Assembly (NCBI RefSeq): GCF_022750635.1
Contig: NZ_JAJKBG010000002.1
Location: 62,001-126,000, forward strand
DNA length: 64,000 nt
Direction: 5' to 3'
Origin: Brevundimonas pishanensis
GTDB taxonomy: Bacteria; Pseudomonadota; Alphaproteobacteria; Caulobacterales; Caulobacteraceae
Below, piece by piece: positions 58,180-64,000 of the stretch (position 1 is the first letter of the stretch; the number at the start of each line of letters is the position of its first letter). Both the position numbers and the translations under genes were made by a program. The notes under the pieces are model-generated. The model searched no databases, had not been told where the DNA came from, and saw nothing but the letters and a program-made list of their open reading frames with translations.

Positions 58180-59367
58180 ATGAATTCGGCAGCTCGCGTC
58201 TCCCTGCAATATGCACTCCTGTTCGGCACCACTGGTGTGGTCATGCCGTTCGCAGCCTTGTGGCTGGCTTCCACCGGTATGATAGGGGCGCAAATCGGCC
58301 TTCTGTTGGCTCTGCCGATGGTGGGGCGACTGGCGACGGGGCCGCTGTTAGCGGTCTGGGCCGACGGGTTCAAACACCGCAAGACCGCCATTGCCCTCCT
58401 AGGACTGGCCATGGCTGCGGGCTATGGCGGAGCCGCGCTGGTCGACAGCACACTTCTGCGCGGTGCGTTCTGGTTCATCGGGGCGACGGCCTGTGCGGCC
58501 ATCATTCCGCTCGTGGACGTTCTGACGTTGCGGGTCGCCAAACGCGACGGCTATCCCTTCAGCCTGCCTCGGGGATTTGGCTCTCTGGCTTTCGTTATGG
58601 CCAATGTCGGAATGGGGGCGCTGCTGACGCAGTGGTCAGAGCAGGCGGTGATCGTATGGATTGTGGCCGCCAGCACGCTGTGCACGATGGTGTCGCTGCT
58701 CGTTCTGCCTGCTTTGCCGGTGACCGAGGATGGGCTTACCCAGTCGGGTAGGGAGCGTTTCCGCGGACTGGGTCGCTTGCTGAAGAACCGCACCTTCATG
58801 GCCGCTGTGCTGGGCGTTGGCGCTATTCAGGCCGCCCACGGCTTCTATTACAGCTTCTCCGCCATCCTCTGGAAACAGCAGGGCATTCCCGAGAGCACTA
58901 CCGGTCTGCTTTGGGCCTTTGCCGTCGCGGGCGAGATTGTCTTTATGTGGCTGATCGACCCGTGGCGTCGCAAGATCGGGATCGGACCGTTCACGTTGGT
59001 TATCATCGGCGGCATGGCCGCTGTCGCACGCTGGCTGTTTATGGCCGGAGAGCCGTCGGTTGGGTGGCTTCTGCCGCTACAGGCACTGCATGCCTTCACC
59101 TTCGCCGCTGTTTATCTGGGCAGCGTGGAGATCGTCGACACGCTTAGCCCGCGTCAGGATCACACCTCGTCGCAGACGCTGGCGTCCATGCTTTCCTCGG
59201 GCCTGATGACGGGTCTGGCGACAGCCGCATCCGGTCCGATCTTTGATCGTTGGGGCGGTGCTGGCTATCTGCCTATGGCGGGCTTGGCCGTCGTGGGGGT
59301 CTTCGCGGTTATGGCAGTACGCGCCGAGGTCAGGCGCGGCCTGCCCCAAATCGCGGAGCCTGCGTAA
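58180..59367 (+). CDS. MFS transporter (MFS_1-like / 3-phenylpropionate-type)
   Basis: 395 residues from the ATG at 58180. Twelve hydrophobic segments. LPMVGRLATGPLLAVWADGFKHRK-type text holds the G-x3-D/R loop between helices 2 and 3 (WADGFKHRKTAI). The overall order resembles the MFS_1-like group that includes HcaT. Substrate unknown. Its last 38 bases overlap the convergent next gene. Confidence 0.85.
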   Translation: MNSAARVSLQYALLFGTTGVVMPFAALWLASTGMIGAQIGLLLALPMVGRLATGPLLAVWADGFKHRKTAIALLGLAMAAGYGGAALVDSTLLRGAFWFIGATACAAIIPLVDVLTLRVAKRDGYPFSLPRGFGSLAFVMANVGMGALLTQWSEQAVIVWIVAASTLCTMVSLLVLPALPVTEDGLTQSGRERFRGLGRLLKNRTFMAAVLGVGAIQAAHGFYYSFSAILWKQQGIPESTTGLLWAFAVAGEIVFMWLIDPWRRKIGIGPFTLVIIGGMAAVARWLFMAGEPSVGWLLPLQALHAFTFAAVYLGSVEIVDTLSPRQDHTSSQTLASMLSSGLMTGLATAASGPIFDRWGGAGYLPMAGLAVVGVFAVMAVRAEVRRGLPQIAEPA

Positions 59368-59935
59368 AGTTCTGCGTCATTACAATGACGGCGCTCTTCA
59401 CCGCCTGCGCGATGGAGGCTTCCGTCATGGAAGCGGGGAAGCGCAGAAGCGCCACCGGAGGGGTTTCCAGAGATTCCCCGATCCGGTTCAGCAAGCCGTA
59501 AAGCAGCTCGCTGCCCTCGTCGGGCTCATGCTCGGAAGAGGCGACGATCGAGACGTGGGCCTTGGCGACGGCATCGAGGATATCAGCCGCCGGACCGGTC
59601 GAGCGGACTACGCCGGGGCCGTCAGCGGAAATCCGTATGCCGTTCTGGTGCGGGATTTCGGCCCGCAGCTGCAGGCGGGCGGCGCCTTCGTGGCGGGTAT
59701 GTCCGATCAACAGCACGGCCCGGGCGTCACGGCTCAATAACCGCTCGGCCAAGCTTTCCGCCAAGCTGGCGATGTTGCTGTCACCTTCGACGAGTTCGGT
59801 CTGGACGCCTTCGGGTTGCCACGGCACGCCGGACAGGTCCTCGACCAGATCCCATGCAGGGTTGGTAGAGGACCAGTTGCAGATCAGGATAGTTGGACGA
59901 CGGTCATCGTGCGCGGACTGCGTTGAAAGAGCCAT
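59330..59935 (-). CDS. Pyroglutamyl-peptidase-like protein without the catalytic residues
   Basis: 201 residues. The order of motifs follows pyroglutamyl peptidase I (C15): NPAWDLVEDLSG, then VLLIGHTRHEGAARLQLRAE, DGPGVVRSTGPA and GSELLYGLLNRI. At the places of the catalytic residues there is Gly (G141) for the Cys and Arg (R165) for the His, and the Glu is not clear, so it is probably not an active peptidase. This is my alignment by eye and is only moderately sure. Its 3' end overlaps the convergent MFS gene by 38 bases. Confidence 0.55.
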   Translation of the reverse strand: MALSTQSAHDDRRPTILICNWSSTNPAWDLVEDLSGVPWQPEGVQTELVEGDSNIASLAESLAERLLSRDARAVLLIGHTRHEGAARLQLRAEIPHQNGIRISADGPGVVRSTGPAADILDAVAKAHVSIVASSEHEPDEGSELLYGLLNRIGESLETPPVALLRFPASMTEASIAQAVKSAVIVMTQNFTQAPRFGAGRA

Positions 59936-60017
59936 CAGCTAAGCTACTCCTGCCCATTGCCCGGGAAAGCTGCATATAGAGGCCAAAGCGGTCAACCCCC
60001 TGTATAGGTTGCGCCGA

Positions 60018-62471
60018 TCAGCGATTATCGTTCAGCGCCGCATCATAGATGAGGAAGGCGCGGCCATCGTCCGTTGCCAGCCGTGCGTTGACCGTGTGCT
60101 GGTCATCGCCGTACTCGGCCAGCGCAGCAGCATAACGCTCTACATAGCCGAGGATGTCGCGGTGCAGCTCCTGATCGGCGGTGACGCGGCGGTTGACGCT
60201 GCGGACGGCGGCGGGGGCCACGCGGCGCACGATCTGGCGGGCGCGCGTGACATCCTGACGGGCCAGAGCGTAGGCGGCGTCTTCGATGCGGGCGCGTGGC
60301 AGAAGGGCATTCGGGTCCACGCCCATACGACGGATGGCAGACACGGCGCGCTCGGTCAGAACGCTCATCGCCACGGGGGCCGGTGGGACCGGCTCTGCAT
60401 AGGATGATGCCCAAGGGGCCGACTGAGCGGGAGCACGCGTCTCGTGGAGCGGCGGGGCGGGGCGCAGCGGAATGCGGGGGGACAGGTCGTCTGCCGGCGC
60501 GTGCGGTTCGTTGGGCGTAGAGCCCATCAGGCGCACCGCCTCGTTGACCATCTCGTAGTTCTTACGAACGCGATCCTGGAAGCCCATGTCCAGCGCTTCA
60601 GCCTCGGCGGCGGCGCGGCGGGAGGCATCGGTCAGGCTGGCAAGGCTTTGTTCTGCGGTCTGGCGGACTGCGGCCATGCGCTGGGCCGCTTCTTCGGGCA
60701 GACGTGCTGTACGGTCATCCAGATCACGAACCGAGGTCTCGATACGGCCCAATGCCTCGTTCATGCGCTGGGTCAGTGTTTCCAGACGCGACATGGCTTC
60801 CATGCCAGTGTGGTCCACCAGTTTGAGGGTCTCATCGACAATGCGGCGCGCACCGGCGATGCGCGACTCTGCCGCGTCATCGGCCTGACGGGCCGCGTCG
60901 AACAGGCTCTCGCCCAGTCGGTCGGCACGGATCTGGGCTTGTTGCAGCGCTTGTTCGGCCAGTTGGCGCTGTTCAAGAGAAGCGCGGTTCAGGGTTTCGA
61001 CGGCAGCGCGGGTTTCCGCCAGCAGACGGTCGCGGCTTTCGGCGGCCAGCGCCTCGAACTTGTCGAGCGACAGCTTGGTCGCGGCGTCGAAGCCTTCGGC
61101 CTCTCGTTGGGACATGTTCACCAGCGTTCGGAACTGCTCGAGAACGGCCTCGACCTGATTTTTGATGCCCTCGGCAATCTGGTCGCCGGTTTGGTTTAGA
61201 TCGTTGGCCGCCGTGCGCGTCACGCTGAGGTGGTCGATAAACTGGGCGCGCTGGCTTTCGATCTGGGCTGCAAAGTCTTCCTGATCGGTGCGCAGCGAAT
61301 AGGCGGCGGTGACAAGGGCGGCGCGTTGCTGGCTCAGACCATCTTCAACGGCCTTGATCTGTTCGCTGACGCCGGTGCCGGCGGTTTCCAGACGCAGGGT
61401 CTGGCGGCCAAGGTCTTCGGCGGCGACACGGGCGGCGTCCTGCGCCTCGTTGGCGGCGGCTGCAAGGTCGGCTGCACGGGCTGCGAGGGCAGCCTCGGCT
61501 TCGCGCAGTTGGGCCTGCGCCATGTCCGAAGCTTCAACAACCATTTGAGCCTGACGCTGAACGGCGTCCGCAACCGACAGTGCCTTGCTGTCCAGAGTTT
61601 CGCCCAGCGTTGCCAGCTGCTGGCGCTCGTCGCCCATGGTCCGGGTGATATTCTGGGTCGCGGCCTGGGCGGTGCGCGCGGCATCGGACAGGCGGGTCGC
61701 TTCGGTCAGAAGGATTTCGCGCAGCTGCGTCAGTTCCTGACGCGCGCGCTCTGCCATACCGGCGGCTTCGTCGATGTCGGTTCGGAGCGAGGCGACAATG
61801 CCGGACGTTTGCTGTGCACCGTAGAGCGTGGGGGCTACCAGGGCATCAGCCAGTTCACGCGCGCGGTTGCTCTCGTAAGCCAGCGCAGAGCCTAGGCGCA
61901 GCGCATGGGCCAACAGGAAGGCAAGTCCCACAGGCGCAACCGCGATGAGGGCGTAAACCGCAATGCGGATGGGCTCCAGATCCACCATGCCGGAGCCAAA
62001 CTCATAGGCGAACCATGAGCCGATGCCGCCCACCCACAAGGCCGAACCAATGATGGCGAAGGCATAGGCCGCGCTACTGCGGGCAGGGGTATTTCTCTTT
62101 GTCTTGGCAACCTTGGTGGCCTTGGTCGATGCGACCGCGGGCTGTGTCTCGTTCGGTGCAGTTAGCGGACCGTCCGCACTTTCGGCCAAGGGCGAGAGGA
62201 ACTGGTTCTGGCGTTCTGCGTCACGGCTGCGCTGCTCGGCCTGACGTTGCTGCTCGGCCAGACGGCGGCGCTGACGTTCGGACATGGGGCGCGCATAGGG
62301 ATCGGGCTTGGGCTCGACGGCCTCGGCCTTCTTTTCCGGCTGGGGCGGGATGGCGTCAATCGGCGTATCGAACGGGTCGTTCAGAGGCGCGTTGTCGATA
62401 TCCGCTGCGCCAGTCGCTGCAGAGGTTTCTGACGAGGTTTCTGGCCGATGGGGTGTCGTCATGGGCGTCAA
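60018..62471 (-). CDS. tipN: TipN-like polarity (pole-marking) coiled-coil protein
   Basis: 817 residues. A polar, Pro/Glu/Gln-rich N-terminus (1-130) is followed by two membrane helices (about 135-156 and 169-190) and a very long coiled coil (about 200-650). The C-terminal ~120 residues form a conserved helical domain (SVLTERAVSAIRRMGVDPNA; QELHRDILGYVERYAAALA; DDGRAFLIYDAAL). This order matches Caulobacter TipN, the new-pole marker that orients division and flagellum placement. The identification is by architecture and the C-terminal domain, not by full alignment. The mre locus and a CtrA box in the same window fit a stalked or polar alphaproteobacterium. Confidence 0.72.
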   Translation of the reverse strand: MTPMTTPHRPETSSETSAATGAADIDNAPLNDPFDTPIDAIPPQPEKKAEAVEPKPDPYARPMSERQRRRLAEQQRQAEQRSRDAERQNQFLSPLAESADGPLTAPNETQPAVASTKATKVAKTKRNTPARSSAAYAFAIIGSALWVGGIGSWFAYEFGSGMVDLEPIRIAVYALIAVAPVGLAFLLAHALRLGSALAYESNRARELADALVAPTLYGAQQTSGIVASLRTDIDEAAGMAERARQELTQLREILLTEATRLSDAARTAQAATQNITRTMGDERQQLATLGETLDSKALSVADAVQRQAQMVVEASDMAQAQLREAEAALAARAADLAAAANEAQDAARVAAEDLGRQTLRLETAGTGVSEQIKAVEDGLSQQRAALVTAAYSLRTDQEDFAAQIESQRAQFIDHLSVTRTAANDLNQTGDQIAEGIKNQVEAVLEQFRTLVNMSQREAEGFDAATKLSLDKFEALAAESRDRLLAETRAAVETLNRASLEQRQLAEQALQQAQIRADRLGESLFDAARQADDAAESRIAGARRIVDETLKLVDHTGMEAMSRLETLTQRMNEALGRIETSVRDLDDRTARLPEEAAQRMAAVRQTAEQSLASLTDASRRAAAEAEALDMGFQDRVRKNYEMVNEAVRLMGSTPNEPHAPADDLSPRIPLRPAPPLHETRAPAQSAPWASSYAEPVPPAPVAMSVLTERAVSAIRRMGVDPNALLPRARIEDAAYALARQDVTRARQIVRRVAPAAVRSVNRRVTADQELHRDILGYVERYAAALAEYGDDQHTVNARLATDDGRAFLIYDAALNDNR

Positions 62472-62638
62472 TCTCGGTCGGCTATGCGTCGGTGGGCAGG
62501 ATCGAAGCTAGGACCCTAGACGCTAGCAGGAGCCGCGCAAAGCCGCATATGGCTGAAATTTGCGAAGAAATAGGCGGAAAACTGAGGGAAACCGGCCGTT
62601 CGTTCGCCCGGATAGCCGAAGAATCAGGGCTTCAGACG

Positions 62639-62815
62639 TCAGCAGGTCTTGCTGGCGTTTGCTTTCCCGGCTTCATCCGGCGAAGAATGACATTCCGGCA
62701 AGCGCTTGATTTCCAAGGGCTGCGACACGCGATCGATATTCAAGCCGAACTGGGCAAGGGCCGCAGCGGCTAGGAAGGCAACAATGCCTGCTAGAAAATC
62801 GATCAACATCTTCAT
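62639..62815 (-). CDS. Small membrane or exported protein
   Basis: 58 residues from the ATG at 62815; a longer frame to 62875 is less likely. A single hydrophobic helix (LIDFLAGIVAFLAAAALAQF) is followed by a polar tail with cysteines (PECHSSPDEAGKANASKTC). No family and only a weak ribosome site, so it may be spurious. Confidence 0.4.
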   Translation of the reverse strand: MKMLIDFLAGIVAFLAAAALAQFGLNIDRVSQPLEIKRLPECHSSPDEAGKANASKTC

Positions 62816-62968
62816 GCGGCATTCATGCCAGAAGTTGTGAGTTGCGGCAATCTCTGGGCGGCATAAGGTCCGCATTGCGCGCGTTTTTTACGATCTTGCG
62901 GAACCTTGTCACGCGGCTGTCGCTGATCAGGTGTTGGTGGGCAAGTGGCTGTTACGACCGGGGGGGAT

Positions 62969-64000
62969 ATGCTTAGGCGCACAGTATATGACCACTCCCT
63001 CCTGATCGAGGGGGATGCCATCTGGCGAACGGCTGTAGCGGGGCGGCTGTCTCCGCTGATGGAGAACGATACCTATTTCGAAGCCCTAAGCGCGGCTTTG
63101 GAAAAGGCGGAAAAGTCAGTGTTGGTTCTGGGTTGGCAGTTCGATCCGCGGACGCGCCTTGATCCCCAGTCCCCCAGTGACGAACGCCGATTTGAAATCG
63201 GCGAGCGGCTCAAATCCATGGTGAAGCAGAGGCCGGAGCTTGAAGTTCGCCTGTTGATCTGGCGCTCGCCGATCCTGATTGCCGCCTCTCAGGGGTTCTA
63301 TCCGCACAAGGCGCTCAAATTCTTCAACAAGCGCATGGTTCAGCTGGAACTAGAGGGTGTGGGCCTTCTCGGAGCCTGCCATCACCAGAAGGTGGTGGTC
63401 ATCGACGATAAGGTGGCCTTCTGCGGCGGCGGTGATATCTCGGTCGACCGCTGGGACGAGGAGGGACACTTCAGTGGTGATCCCCGCCGCTGCATGCCGT
63501 CCGGCCTGATCCCTTCACCGCGCCATGAGTGGATGAGCGTTGTCGACGGCGATGCGGCCAGAATGCTGGGCGATCTCGTACGCCAGCGCTGGGCGATGGC
63601 AACAGAGGAGGCCCTGCCAACGGTTCAGACCGATGGTGACCCGTGGCCGGACCACGTCGCGCCGATCTTTACCGATATTCCTGTCGGGTTGTCCCGCACC
63701 TATCCGGCCGTGAAGGGGCGCGATGAGGTGAGGGAAAACGAAGCTTTACATCTTGAAGCAATACGTGCGGCTAAATCTCTGATTTACATGGAAAATCAGT
63801 ACTTCACTTCACCTTTGATCGCCTCCGCCATTGCCGAGCGTTTGGCCGAACCGGATGGCCCCGAAGTGGTGTTGGTCTCAACCGGACGCAGCCCGTCCTG
63901 GTTCGATGGTTTGACCATGGATACGGCGCGGGCGGAGGTGCTGTGGCGATTGGAAAAAGCAGATGTGCACGACCGCTTCTTCTCCTTCTATCCGGTGACC
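62969..64000 (+). CDS. Phospholipase D-family protein (start of gene, runs off the window)
   Basis: 344 codons are visible from the ATG at 62969. The first HKD motif is intact: H139-x-K141-x4-D146 in HHQKVVVIDD, followed by FCGGGDISVDRWD. AALEKAEKSVLVLGWQFDP is the usual N-terminal strand of PLD-type phosphatidyl transferases. MENQYFTSPLIA and VLVSTGRSPSW belong to the region before the second HKD motif, which lies beyond the window. It may be a cardiolipin synthase or a phospholipase D; the product is not decided. Confidence 0.88.
   Translation, partial: MLRRTVYDHSLLIEGDAIWRTAVAGRLSPLMENDTYFEALSAALEKAEKSVLVLGWQFDPRTRLDPQSPSDERRFEIGERLKSMVKQRPELEVRLLIWRSPILIAASQGFYPHKALKFFNKRMVQLELEGVGLLGACHHQKVVVIDDKVAFCGGGDISVDRWDEEGHFSGDPRRCMPSGLIPSPRHEWMSVVDGDAARMLGDLVRQRWAMATEEALPTVQTDGDPWPDHVAPIFTDIPVGLSRTYPAVKGRDEVRENEALHLEAIRAAKSLIYMENQYFTSPLIASAIAERLAEPDGPEVVLVSTGRSPSWFDGLTMDTARAEVLWRLEKADVHDRFFSFYPVT

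Overview
The window looks like a chromosomal segment of a Caulobacteraceae alphaproteobacterium, probably Brevundimonas or a close relative (genus not certain). Evidence: GC-rich coding with most high-GC frames open on both strands, a TipN-type polarity protein, a class I lysyl-tRNA synthetase, a split MetH, an ArsR-methyltransferase fusion ahead of metF, a large TonB-dependent receptor, and a CtrA-type TTAA-N7-TTAA box. It is densely packed core genome. I see no integrase, transposase, phage structural gene, CRISPR array or rRNA; the one tRNA is tRNA-Lys(UUU).

Layout. 1-2.9 kb: tamA-tamB outer-membrane assembly genes and a small lipoprotein. 3.3-17.4 kb: tRNA-Lys, then queuosine genes in two blocks (tgt with a small nucleotidyltransferase-like gene, queA; then queC-queE), interleaved with dadA and a divergent Lrp regulator, class I lysK, an S24 (CI/LexA-like) repressor, a gene with CtrA boxes, two PaaI thioesterases and a CBS/kinase-like/receiver protein whose kinase motifs are degenerate. 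17.5-25.4 kb: small lipoprotein, GNAT, pirin, a tandem pair of four-cysteine secreted proteins facing a two-domain PPC-like secreted protein, then aroC, a DnaJ-like gene, pdxH, a TetR regulator and a uridine kinase. 25.6-32.4 kb: acyl-CoA ligase, DUF1499-like protein, MBL hydrolase and a TonB-dependent receptor. 32.5-38.5 kb: a methionine operon on the minus strand (ArsR-methyltransferase, metF, metH N-terminal half, a DUF6508-like gene, metH C-terminal half) preceded by a 22-bp perfect palindrome. 38.6-50.1 kb: dehydrogenase, ettA, a frameshifted esterase, an SDR/TetR divergent pair with a clear operator, a 2OG-oxygenase-like protein, a TrmN6-like methyltransferase, polyprenyl diphosphate synthase, aspartate aminotransferase and two envelope proteins. 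50.3-56.8 kb: the mreB-mreC-mreD-mrdA-rodA elongasome locus with a terminator-like hairpin after mreB. 56.8-64 kb: prolyl aminopeptidase, DUF423, an MFS transporter, a pyroglutamyl-peptidase-like protein without catalytic residues, a TipN-like polarity protein and the start of a phospholipase D family gene.

The coherent systems are queuosine synthesis, one-carbon/methionine metabolism under a probable SAH/SAM-type regulator, and cell elongation and polarity. The most unusual observations are the degenerate CBS-kinase-receiver protein, the Tgt lacking most zinc-site cysteines, the gene embedded between the two MetH halves, the S24 repressor whose operator-like repeat covers its own ribosome binding site, and the paired four-cysteine secreted proteins. 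I did not see a clearly new multi-gene defence or biosynthetic system.
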